This document shows positions 1 to 8,311 of a stretch of 64,000 nt of DNA, one piece after another. Positions within the stretch are counted from its first letter, which is position 1. Every line of letters begins with the position of its first letter. The stretch covers positions 43,124 through 107,123 of the forward strand of contig NZ_MULI01000019.1 of assembly GCF_002939385.1 (NCBI RefSeq), given 5' to 3'. The DNA is from Streptomyces sp. MH60. GTDB lineage: Bacteria; Actinomycetota; Actinomycetes; Streptomycetales; Streptomycetaceae. A program made the translations under genes and the position numbers. Under the pieces are notes generated by a model that saw nothing but the letters and a program-made list of their open reading frames with translations, ran no database searches and was not told where the DNA came from.

Positions 1-83
1 ACCAGGGCCGGATCCGTCAGGGAACGGGCGTCCTCAGCCGTCTCGCCCGAGCGGAGCGACGTTCCTCACAATCCTCGACCGGC

Positions 84-157
84 GTGTCCCGGTGTACAGT
101 CGAGACCGCCCTTGACCTGCACAAAGCAGGCAGGGAGCCGTCTTTCGGGAGTCCGAC
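84..157 (+). promoter_or_regulatory. Left copy of the panD upstream region
   Basis: This stretch aligns with 19284-19355, directly upstream of the intact panD. Counted together with the first panD codons, my hand alignment gives about 80% identity over roughly 102 bases with one 2-base gap. Both copies hold GGTGTACAGT as a likely -10 region and a GGGAG or AGGAG ribosome site. I read this copy as the original chromosomal panD promoter, cut off from its gene by the island. Confidence 0.7.
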
Positions 158-190
158 ATGCTACGCACCATGTTCAAGTCCAAGATCTAG
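158..190 (+). pseudogene. panD: Truncated 5' end of panD (attL side)
   Basis: ATG opens ten codons, MLRTMFKSKI, followed at once by TAG. The same ten positions in the intact panD at 19356 read [10 protein letters not shown] and continue into the full protein. The fragment therefore looks like the native panD start, separated from the rest of the gene by insertion of a mobile element. It can make only a decapeptide and is non-functional as a decarboxylase. Confidence 0.75.
174..187. other. attL core, 14-bp direct repeat
   Basis: TCAAGTCCAAGATC is identical to 19372-19385. The homology around the two copies changes abruptly here: panD coding sequence continues only after the right copy, and an integrase gene follows the left copy. 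Both fit the attachment core of a tyrosine-recombinase element whose target is codons 6-10 of panD. Confidence 0.7.
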
Positions 191-206
191 CATTTGGGTG
201 TTTTCG

Positions 207-254
207 CAGGTCAGAGCCCTGATCGCCGCCTCCAGGTCAGCAAAAGGTCAGCAT
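207..254 (+). repeat. AGGTCAG repeats, possible integrase arm sites
   Basis: Three copies of a short motif (CAGGTCAGAG, CCAGGTCAGC, AAGGTCAGCA) lie between the left attachment core and the integrase gene. Similar GTCAGCAT copies occur near the right core at 19121-19139. Repeats on the inner flanks of both ends suit arm-type integrase or excisionase sites, but the motif is short and could arise by chance. Confidence 0.3.
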
Positions 255-365
255 CGGGCCGGACGGTGTCCGGCTTGCTGACCTGCGCCTACGGCAGGGG
301 CTTGCTGCGCCGCCCGGCGCCCTGCTCGGCAGGCTTGATACGTGGCTCGACAGCTCGCTCGTGGG

Positions 366-1473
366 ATGGGGTCCTTCTTCAAGGAGTGCGGTTGTTCCAG
401 GCCGACCCGCTGCCCGCACCCGTACACGATTCGGTTTCGGGACGCTCTCGGCAAGCAGCGTGAAGAGGCTGGTTTCGGCACGCAGGACGACTCGGTCGAG
501 CCGCCTTACGCAGATCTATGCGGAGAAAAAGAAGACGGCGCCGTCCGTTGCCGAAGCCCGCCGGGAACTCGGTCAGCAGACGGTCGCGGAGTACGCGAAG
601 CAGTGGCGGCCGCGGCAGCGGAGGATGACGGAGTACTCCATGGGCTGGCACGTCGACAGCTCCATCAACGTGCACATCGTCCCCCGTCTCGGATCAAGGA
701 AGCTGAACTCTGTCACGCCGATCGTGGTCGAGCGTTTCCTGTTGGAGGCCGATGGGGTGGGCCGCGGAAACCAGGTGAACATCTTCCGCACTCTGAAGGC
801 GATCTTGCGGGACGCCTATGGCAAGGGGGCCATGGCGGACGATCCTGTGAAGGGGGTCCAGGAGCCGGAGTACGTCCGCCAGAAGGTGGTCATCCCGCCC
901 CTCGCCTATGTGAAGTAGGCACTGACTGCCGTTGACGAGCTCCTTGCGCTTGAGATCGTCATGATGGTGGGCTGCGGCTTGCGAAACGGGGAAGCCAGGG
1001 CAGTGAACATTAACAACGTTGTGGCGGATGACGTCTACCGAGTGCATGAGCAGATCCACTCCAACACGGACAAGCTGGCGAAGCTCAAGCACCGTAGGGC
1101 GGGGTGAGTTCCGGGAGGTCCCTCTACCGCGCTCGGTGCGGGAAGCGATGGAGCGGTACCTGGAGAAGCACGGCACCACGAAGGATGGGTACCTGCTGCG
1201 CGGCCCGAGCGGCTACTACACGGAGCCGATGGAACGCAGGCGCGTCCGGAAGCTCTTCAAGGAGCTCCCCGCAGCGGACGGTGTGGGGATGTTAGCTTCC
1301 GGCACTACTTCGCCTCGAACGCCCTCGGGAACAGGATACCGATCACCGACGTGGCGGAATGGATGGGGCACAAGTCCATTGAGGAGACGTGCCGTACCTA
1401 CCGGCATCTGATGCCTGGGAGCATCACCAAGGCGGCCCGCATTCTGGACGCCAGTTTGTGGGAAGCAGCCTGA
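366..1473 (+). pseudogene. Tyrosine-recombinase integrase, broken
   Basis: The product would be a phage-type site-specific integrase. An N-terminal arm-binding segment starts at 366 (MGSFFKECGCSRPTR...). Near 503 the frame shifts (probably one extra C) into RLTQIYAEKKK and the core-binding domain. An in-frame TAG lies at 916-918. The catalytic domain follows with GLRNGEARA (first catalytic Arg region), shifts frame near 1105 and again near 1290, and ends with FRHYFASNAL, EWMGHKS and TYRHL, which carries the likely tyrosine nucleophile. At least four lesions make it inactive. Its place beside attL is usual for integrative elements and supports an island that can no longer excise by its own enzyme. 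Confidence 0.85.
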
Positions 1474-1758
1474 TTCGACATTGATGCGAAGAAATTTGTC
1501 TCCTTCTTCATCGCCTCCAGCGGGAGCCGATCGCGCAACGGTGCTGCCGCAGGCGGGCGGACAGGAAGCGCAGGGCAGAGCTGGACAAGTCGATGCGAGG
1601 AGGTCTCCCCTGCTCGAGTGAAGCCGAGAGCTTGGGGAAGGGTGGACAAGCACGCGAAGCCTCTGGTGGAGACGGTTCTCTTGGTCGAAAACCCATCTAC
1701 GAGTGGCTTCAGCATGTTGTCAGCCCAACCGGCTCGCTACTGCTGCAAGTTGGAAAGA
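1474..1758. other. No gene seen between integrase remnant and CRISPR array
   Basis: About 285 bases with short reading frames only, none with coding character or a convincing ribosome site. I see no insertion-sequence ends, tRNA or strong hairpin. This side is the leader-distal end of the first CRISPR array. Confidence 0.5.
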
Positions 1759-1796
1759 GCTCACTCCGAACATACACCCCGAAGAACGACCGCCGC
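1759..1796 (-). repeat. Decayed CRISPR repeat beyond the array end
   Basis: The stretch ending CCCCGAAGAACGACCGCC resembles the 3' half of the array repeat and lies one unit (about 74 bases) left of the first clear repeat. Its 5' half is barely recognisable. It is probably a worn leader-distal repeat, but chance similarity is possible. Confidence 0.4.
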
Positions 1797-1832
1797 TCCG
1801 TACATGTTGTCAGCCTGCTCGTCGACTGGGGC

Positions 1833-4472
1833 GTTGCGATCCTCGGCCGCCCGAAAGAGGAGCCACCGCAGGCTTTGACGATTTCCTTATCTGTCACGGT
1901 CTCGACGTTACGATCCTCGGTTGCCCCGGAGCACAACCGTACCCAGCTGCCGGAACTTCGTAGAGTACTCGTTGTTGCGATGCTCGGCTGCCCCGCAGGG
2001 CAGCCGCCACCGCGTACTTGACGCCTTCGACCAGCCGGGTGTTGATGTTGCGATCCTCGGTCGCCCAGCAGGGCGACCGCCATCGGGCTTGTGGCCGGTG
2101 TGGAAGTCCTGCTCGATGTTGCGGCCCTCGGCCGCCCCGAAGGGCGACTGCCAGTGCGCCACCTGGATGGTAACCCGAATGGCATCGTGTGGTTGTGATT
2201 CTCGGTCATCCCCGAGGGCGACGCTAGCCGGTCTCAACACGCTGACTACCCGCGAGTCTGGGTGGTTGCGATCCTCGGCCGCCCCAGAGGCGACCGCCAA
2301 CTGACCACGGAGACGGGTCTGGTTAAGCGGGTGGAGGAGTTGCGACCCTGGCGGTCCTACCGGAAGGCGACCTCCAGGGTCGGTGGGACCGGGACAACGA
2401 TCAACGCGCAGAGGTTTCGATCCTTGATCGCCTCGAAGGGTGACCATGACATGACGCCGGGCGAGCAGGGCGGCGGCACCAACGAGTTGCGATCCTCGGC
2501 CGCTCCGAAGGGCGGCCGCCATCAGAACCTCGGATTCTAGGGTCCGAGTGCCGGTGACGTTGCGATTCTCGGCCTCCCCGAAGGGCGACCGCCAGATCTG
2601 GAATTCGACCCGCGTGCCGAGCGGGTCCTCGGGGTTGCGATCCTCGGCCGCCCCGAAGGGTGACTGCCGGGTGACAAACGAGGCGGCGGAACGGGTCGAC
2701 AGTGACGTTGTGATCCTCGGTCACCCGCATCGGCACCCGCCAGCACAAAAAGCGCTCCTCCCAGTTCTTCAGCTTTGGTGCCGTTGCGACCCTTGGCCGC
2801 TCCGGAAAGCGACCAGCAGGTGATGCGGATTGGAGCTGTGTAGCCCCACGGCATGTTGCGATTCTCGACCGCCCCGAAGGGCGACCGCCATTAGTCAGCA
2901 CGTCATGACTATCTGTGCGTTCATGATGTTGCAATCCCCGGCTGCTCTGGAGGGAAACCGCCGGAGGGCGAGAACGGCAAGGTCATGTCAGAAGCCGTGT
3001 TGTTGTGACCCTTGGCCGGCCCGGAGGGCTACCGCCAGGACAATGTTGCCGTTGCCCTTCCAAACGTCGTCCCAGTTGCGATCCTCTGCTGCCCCAGGGC
3101 AGCCGCCGCGTCAAGCCGGCCGTGTTGAGCACAGCCCCCTTCATCTTGTTGCGGTCCTCGATCATCCTAGAGGGCGGCTGCCATAGGTACAGGGCTCGAC
3201 CGACAGTCGTGACTCGAAGAGATCGCAATTTCGGCCGCCCCGGAGGGCGAGCGCAGTGGCAGGAAGTAGATGCGGGTGGCGCCCTTGCGGTTGTTGCGAT
3301 CCGCGGTCGCTCCAGAGAGCAACCGCCAGCAGGGCCATCGTGCAGAGCATCTGGTAACCGGCTTACTTGTGATGCTCGATCTTTTCGAAGGACGACCGCC
3401 AGGTCAACGAACACCCGCCCCATCGTGCAGTCGCCCGGGTTATTGTGATCCTCGATTGTCCAAGAGGGTGACCGTCACATGGCCTCTTCGCATAGATTGA
3501 TCGCCAACTCGTCGTTGCAATCCTCGGGCGCTCGGAGGGCAACCGCCAAGCCCGGCGAGAAGCTGAGCATTCCAAATTTCGGGAATCTTGCGATCCTCAG
3601 CCCTCAAGGGGCTATCCCCAGTTGACCGCGTTGGCCGTCTGGCCGAGATCCAAGTCGTTGCGACCCTCGGCTCGAGGTGGGCGTCAAGCGTCTGGTTACA
3701 ATCCTCGGCCGCCCCGGAGGGCGACCGCCAGTGTAGATCCCGGACGCCTTCGGGCCCCGTTGTAGACGTGGTGGTCCTCGGCCGACCGGGGGGACGACCG
3801 CCAGACCGGCCGATTCAGGACCAGGTACGCACCGGTGGGGTTGCGATCCTCGGCCACCTTGGAGGGCGACCGTAACCGGCTGCCGCCATCGCTTACGCCG
3901 ACAGGCGTGTGGAGTTGCAATCCTCTAGCGCTCTGGAAGGGCGACCGCCACCCCGACCTCTACTTCGCGATCCGCAAGGAGACGAAGGAGTTGCGACCCC
4001 CGGCCGCCTTGGAGGGCGACCCGCAACTTCCAGCAGAATGGGAACCGCGCGCCGTACTTGTTAACGTTGCGATCCTCGGTCGCTGCGGAGGGCGACCGCC
4101 AGGCTGTTCTCGTCCTTCATCATGTAAACGCCATCCACGTTGCGATTCTTGCTCGCCCCGAAGGACGACCGCCAGGTCGCGTTGTCTTGGAAGACCTGTG
4201 TGGTCTCGATGTTGCGATCCTCGGTCGCCCAGGCGCGACCGCTACAAGGCTGCAATGGTGACCTGCTTGGGATCAAGATTGTTGCGATCCTCGGCCGCCC
4301 GCATCAGCAACCGCCAGCGCGAACAACGCGTCTCCCATTTCTTCAGCTTTGGTGCCGTTACGATCCTCGGTCGCCCGGAGGGCGACCGCCAACGCCAGTC
4401 TGACCCTGCGGAATGACGATCCAGCGCTGGATTTGGTTGCGATCCTCGGTCGTCCCGGAGGGCGGCCGTTAC
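1833..4472 (-). CRISPR. CRISPR array 1, about 37 degenerate repeats
   Basis: About 37 units of 36-37 bases recur every 66-79 bases (typically 72-74), giving spacers of about 35-40 bases. In + orientation a unit reads GTTGCGATCCTCGG, then a hairpin arm near TCGCCC, a loop CGGA or CGAA, an arm GGGCGACC, and GCCAG. The crRNA sense is the minus strand, because the repeat then ends GATCGCAAC next to the spacer, and the array lies just downstream of cas7 on that strand. Hardly any two repeats are identical. Paired changes keep the stem in some (1974: GGCTGCCC/GGGCAGCC; 3075: GCTGCCC/GGGCAGC). Repeat starts at 3657 and 3695 are only 38 bases apart, so one unit has lost its spacer. Spacers 2744-2782 and 4318-4356 are homologous. 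Confidence 0.95.
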
Positions 4473-4518
4473 GAGACGGTGCGTAGCCCTGCGCCGGGTT
4501 CCGTGTCCCTGGGTCGGC
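4473..4518 (-). promoter_or_regulatory. Very short gap between cas7 and array 1
   Basis: Only 46 bases separate the cas7 stop from the first repeat in the direction of transcription. This is short for a conventional AT-rich leader with its own promoter. The array is probably read through from the cas5-cas8c-cas7 transcript. That is an inference from spacing alone. Confidence 0.4.
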
Positions 4519-5388
4519 TCAGTCGATGAGGCGGGTGAGGGTGACTCCCTCGGGCATACGGTCTTCGTCGATGGAGATGTGGTCGGCGTAGTCGTCCCAG
4601 GAGCGTGCCTCGCTGTTGCCCAGTGGCTTGATACGGATGAGGTCGAAGAGCTTGTGGGCTGGGGCCCGTCCGTAGGCGTCGTCGTGGGAGAAGACGTACA
4701 GACCGCGGATGGCCATTTCGCCGCGGGAGGATGCCCGGTCGTGGTCGAACATCATGGTCAGGGCCCGCCAGTAGGCGGCGAGGTCTTCCGGGGTGACTTT
4801 AGCCTTGGCGCCGAGGGCGCCGGAGTAGAAGCCGTGGCCGCGGTAGAGCCCGTAGGGGACGTAGTGCTTGTTGCCCATCTCGGTGACCTTGCCCTTGGCC
4901 AGGTCCTCGGGCTTGTTCGGGGTGACACGGGTGATGCCGGCCTCGAGCGGGGTGACGGGGTCGATGGAGCGGGAGAAGGTGAGCTGCATGGGCCCGCGGG
5001 CCCTTCCGGCGTGCTTCTTTTGATCGCCCACGGACATGACGGCTCCGAACAGGCGCACGTCCCAGAAGTTGCGGATCATCCACTCCTGCGCGGTGGCGGT
5101 CTCGCCTTCCTTGGCGCCCCCTTCGATGTAGGCGCGCTGGATCTGCGGGTTGAGGGCGACGCCCTGTTCGACGTACATCTCGAAGCCGGGCTGGCCCTGG
5201 TGGACGAGAGTGATGGTGTTGCGGATCTTGCGTTTGAGGGCGACGTCGGTGATGAGGCCCTGGCCGGTGATGGGGTCGGTCCGGGGCATGCCGCCGGCGT
5301 CGGGGTCACCGTTGGGGTTGCCGTCCTTGACGTCGATGAGGAAGACGTAGTCGTGCTTGCGGGTGGGGTCCAGGTGCGCGTTGGTCAT
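4519..5388 (-). CDS. cas7: Type I-C Cascade backbone protein Cas7 (Csd2)
   Basis: The 289-residue protein has the usual length of Cas7/Csd2, which polymerises along the crRNA to form the Cascade backbone. The N-terminus carries the family signature YVFLIDVKDGNPNGDPDAGG, followed by GLITDVALKRKIRN. ATG at 5388 has AAGGA about 11 bases upstream. It is the last of three co-directional genes, 55 bases after cas8c, and runs straight into CRISPR array 1. In complete I-C loci the next genes would be cas4-cas1-cas2; here the array follows directly. Confidence 0.95.
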   Translation of the reverse strand: MTNAHLDPTRKHDYVFLIDVKDGNPNGDPDAGGMPRTDPITGQGLITDVALKRKIRNTITLVHQGQPGFEMYVEQGVALNPQIQRAYIEGGAKEGETATAQEWMIRNFWDVRLFGAVMSVGDQKKHAGRARGPMQLTFSRSIDPVTPLEAGITRVTPNKPEDLAKGKVTEMGNKHYVPYGLYRGHGFYSGALGAKAKVTPEDLAAYWRALTMMFDHDRASSRGEMAIRGLYVFSHDDAYGRAPAHKLFDLIRIKPLGNSEARSWDDYADHISIDEDRMPEGVTLTRLID

Positions 5389-5443
5389 GGTTGCTCGGTG
5401 TCCTTCCGGGGCTGTGGCGTCGTGGTGAGCTGGCGGCGGGGCG

Positions 5444-7282
5444 TTACCAGAGGGTGTTGTCCGAGGAGTCGGCGTCCTCGGCAGAGGCTTCGGGAAGGGC
5501 GTCCGCTTGCTGTCCGGCTGCGAGTTCCTTGCCGGCTTCCCGTGCCTTGATGGCTTCTGCCGCAGCGCGTGCAGAGTGGGCTCGCTGGTGGTCGTAGCCG
5601 AGGATGAACAGTGCCTGCTGTTCGGTGCTCAGGTGGGCGGGGATGGTATCGAGCAGGTCGAAGGCGTCCCGCAGCCGACCGTCCATGGCCTTGGCCGCGG
5701 GTCCACTGGTGCGGGCGATGGTGCGCAGGTGCGGTCGTGCTCCGATACGCAGGCGGGTGAGCACGGCTCGGGGGGAGACGACCGCGGTGCTCAGGTACTT
5801 GTCGGTGATGGTGGTGTTGACCTTGGGCATGGCCTTGCGCTGGATCGCTTCGAGCATGGCCATGATCCGGCCGCATACGTAGCCGGGCTCGGTCGACTGG
5901 GGGTTCAGCTGGGGCACACAAAGCTCCTTGTGGCGAGTGGTCGTACGGATCAGGGCGAGGCGCAGCAGGGCGAGGCGGGGCCGGTCGAGGTGGTGGTCGG
6001 CGCGGATGCGCTGCAGGAGGACCGGCAGAAGGTGGGCCGGTGGCGCGGCGCCGTGGAGTGCGGCTTTGGTGAGGTCGGCCTGCAGGTGTTTGGGGACGGT
6101 GGTGTCGACGTACTTGTTCTTGCGCTTGTCCCAGCGGGCGCAGGAGAGGGCAAGTCGCCAGACCGACCAGTAGGTGTAGGTGTTGTTCCAGCCGTCCCAG
6201 GTCTGCTGGTCGGCGAACCAGGTCCCGAGTCTGCGTTTCAGTTCGGGGACGGGGATGGTGATCCAGTCGGCGACGATGACCCTGTTGGTGTTCACCCGCA
6301 GGGTGAGGGAGTGGAAGGCCTCCTCGTCGAGGACTGCCAGTGCGTCTCGTCCCCGCCGGGGGTGGCGGACTCCGGCAATGAGCTGGGCCACCTCCTCGGG
6401 CTGGGGGTCGTGCAGGGTCCACATGGCTGTGTCGGTGTCGGTGTCGGGGTCACGGGTCCACCAGACGATGGCGGAGTCGTCGGCGGAGGCGCGATGTTCG
6501 GGGTCGGCGAGCAGGGTGTTCAGGGCGGTGGCGGACTTGGTGCCGCAGTCGACGCAGATGGGGGTGGCACCGAGCTGCTTGGTGCCGGCCCGGAAGTGGG
6601 CGGGTTGGTTGAGGCAGACCAGCTGGGTGTTCATCCCGGAGTTGGGGATGCCCTTGATGGGAACCGGGAGCGTGGACAGCAAGGGCATGACGTGTCCGCA
6701 CACGAGGCAGAGTCCCCGGTTCGCCTTGCCCGTCTTCGCGCTCTTCGCCTTCTTGACCTTGTCGGCCCACCAGCACTTGGCTTCCGGCAGGTCGTGGACC
6801 CACTCGCCGTCCACGCTGATGGCGACGAGGTGGTCCTTGTCCATCTCCAGCGGCCACACGGTTGGCGCCGGGTTGTTCAGCCATGCGGCTACCGCCTGCG
6901 CCTGGGGAAGGTGGGGGTGGTCGTTGCACCAGGAAGTGACCAGGTCACGGTAGGCGGCGTGCCGGGTCCTGGCCTTGGTGACGTCGGCAGAGTTGGTCGA
7001 GAGGACTTTCTCTCCGTCCGGCCCTTTCACCAGGCCGGGGTGGGCGAGCGCGAACTGTGCGGTGTCAGCAAACAGGATCGGTGCTGGCTTGGACCCGGAG
7101 CGTCCGGTGTACGGGGCGGTGATCTTCCGCTGTTCCTGACGGAGATCGATGACCAGCGGTTCGGCGTTCCCTACACCCGTGCTGGAGAGATCGATCTGCC
7201 ACATGACCCGGCGCGCGAGGTAGTACTCGGGGGTGTCGCCCTGGCGGCTGTCGGCTTGCTGGACAAGGCTCTGCAGCAGCAC
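5444..7282 (-). CDS. cas8c: Type I-C Cascade large subunit Cas8c (Csd1)
   Basis: Predicted 612-residue large subunit of type I-C Cascade, which in this family recognises the PAM and helps recruit Cas3. I place the start at GTG 7282 (MLLQSLVQQADSRQG), one base after the cas5 stop, with GGAGG inside the end of cas5; the upstream extension overlaps cas5 and lacks family character. Family features include YYLARRVMWQIDL near the N-terminus and two Cys pairs (CLVC, CVDC) in the middle that probably bind zinc. The C-terminal third is helical and ends near DSSDNTLW. Tight coupling to cas5 and the following cas7 fits stoichiometric complex assembly. Confidence 0.93.
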   Translation of the reverse strand: MLLQSLVQQADSRQGDTPEYYLARRVMWQIDLSSTGVGNAEPLVIDLRQEQRKITAPYTGRSGSKPAPILFADTAQFALAHPGLVKGPDGEKVLSTNSADVTKARTRHAAYRDLVTSWCNDHPHLPQAQAVAAWLNNPAPTVWPLEMDKDHLVAISVDGEWVHDLPEAKCWWADKVKKAKSAKTGKANRGLCLVCGHVMPLLSTLPVPIKGIPNSGMNTQLVCLNQPAHFRAGTKQLGATPICVDCGTKSATALNTLLADPEHRASADDSAIVWWTRDPDTDTDTAMWTLHDPQPEEVAQLIAGVRHPRRGRDALAVLDEEAFHSLTLRVNTNRVIVADWITIPVPELKRRLGTWFADQQTWDGWNNTYTYWSVWRLALSCARWDKRKNKYVDTTVPKHLQADLTKAALHGAAPPAHLLPVLLQRIRADHHLDRPRLALLRLALIRTTTRHKELCVPQLNPQSTEPGYVCGRIMAMLEAIQRKAMPKVNTTITDKYLSTAVVSPRAVLTRLRIGARPHLRTIARTSGPAAKAMDGRLRDAFDLLDTIPAHLSTEQQALFILGYDHQRAHSARAAAEAIKAREAGKELAAGQQADALPEASAEDADSSDNTLW

Positions 7283-7283
7283 G

Positions 7284-8054
7284 TCAGACCACCTCCTCCG
7301 CGGAGGCTCGTCCTTCGGCTCCGGGCATGCCACTGACCTCGGCGGGGGCGAGCGGGCGGTCAGGCACGTGGAGAACGCCGTGTTCGAGGCTGGCCCGGAA
7401 CCAGTGGTAGCGCTCCTTGCCCTTCGGGAGGTACTCGATGTGGTGGAGCATCAGCCCGAGCTCGTCGATGGGCGGAATGCCTGCCTGGTCGGCGGCGGTG
7501 ACCACGCCGGCCTCCTCCGCCGACCCGCGAGGCCCGAAGAAGGATGCGAACTCCCGGCAGCCGAAATGGGGTTGCTCGTAGCAGGCACCGCGTGCGAGCC
7601 GGCGGTCGAACTGGTCGCGGTACTTCGGCAGGGGCGCGGTGCACCGGTCGGTGGCGTGGATGGTCGCGTGGATGCGGTAGGCGACGTCGCTCAGGGCGAC
7701 GGTGACCCGCTGGCCGCGGTCTTCGGCGACGTCGTAGCGGTAGCAGTTGTTGGCCCGCAGGCTCTCGTAGGCGTTCTTGGTGATGATCGAGTTGTTGACC
7801 TCGTTGCGCCGGAAGCGGGTCCACCTCACCGGCTTGAGCTGTTCGATCCGTTCGACCCGGTAGGTCATCTCCGGTTTCCAGAAGATGGCTTCCAGCAGTC
7901 CCCTCGCCGCGGAGGGGGTCATGGTCGGATACGAGACCCGCTCGACCTTGAGCTCCGGACGCGTGAAGCAGGCCAACGGCCCCCACGCCTCCACCTCCAC
8001 GTGGAGCGGCCGGTCCACGCGCTCACCGCGCCGCCGGGTCTGCTCTCTGGTCAT
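7284..8054 (-). CDS. cas5: Type I-C Cas5 (Cas5d), crRNA-processing subunit
   Basis: Cas5 of type I-C systems replaces Cas6: it cuts the pre-crRNA at the base of the repeat hairpin and stays bound to the 5' handle. The 256-residue product has the RAMP-type N-terminus (LHVEVEAWGPLACFTRPE) and the conserved ...VTVALSDVAYRIHA segment, with a C-terminal GCREFASFF stretch typical of Csd-family Cas5. I prefer ATG 8054, preceded by GGGGAGGTTTGT, to the ATG six codons upstream. First gene of the cas5-cas8c-cas7 operon, divergent from cas3. No cas6 is present, so this protein would have to process both degenerate arrays. Confidence 0.93.
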   Translation of the reverse strand: MTREQTRRRGERVDRPLHVEVEAWGPLACFTRPELKVERVSYPTMTPSAARGLLEAIFWKPEMTYRVERIEQLKPVRWTRFRRNEVNNSIITKNAYESLRANNCYRYDVAEDRGQRVTVALSDVAYRIHATIHATDRCTAPLPKYRDQFDRRLARGACYEQPHFGCREFASFFGPRGSAEEAGVVTAADQAGIPPIDELGLMLHHIEYLPKGKERYHWFRASLEHGVLHVPDRPLAPAEVSGMPGAEGRASAEEVV

Positions 8055-8311
8055 ACAAACCTCCCCCTCCATGTGCGGATCGGCCGGTTGTCAGTGCTGC
8101 CCGTTACCGTCACGACACTGGTGATCGACCCGGATTTCCTGCGGCCACCCAAACGTCGCTGTGGCCCCGGGACGGCAGCTGGCCGATCCGCGACTCACGT
8201 GTCCCAGGGGGACTGGTAACGAAATGTGGTGGTCTGATGGATTCTCGGCGCATAAATGATGAAGTGTCAAATCGATTTGCGAGTAGGGCAGTTGATCCAG
8301 TAGGCGGGTCA
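8055..8311. promoter_or_regulatory. Divergent promoter region between cas5 and cas3
   Basis: This gap must drive the cas operon to the left and cas3 to the right. The part from about 8235 to 8300 is AT-rich for this genome. An in-frame ATG at 8237 could extend cas3 by 25 codons, but only about 8 of those 25 codons end in G or C, unlike the rest of the gene. I therefore read it as regulatory rather than coding. Confidence 0.5.

Noticed and set aside
1908..4416. Several overlapping reading frames of 70-200 codons inside the CRISPR array
   Set aside because: They repeat the same peptide (for example RSSAAPKGD) every 24 residues because they translate the repeats.
5507..7336. 609-residue open frame on the + strand opposite cas8c
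   Set aside because: Mirror frame of a GC-rich gene: Gly/Val-rich composition, no family motif, and cas8c on the other strand is unmistakable.
8237..8311. 25-codon N-terminal extension of cas3
   Set aside because: Only about 8 of 25 codons end in G or C, and the HD domain normally begins near the N-terminus, so ATG 8312 is preferred.
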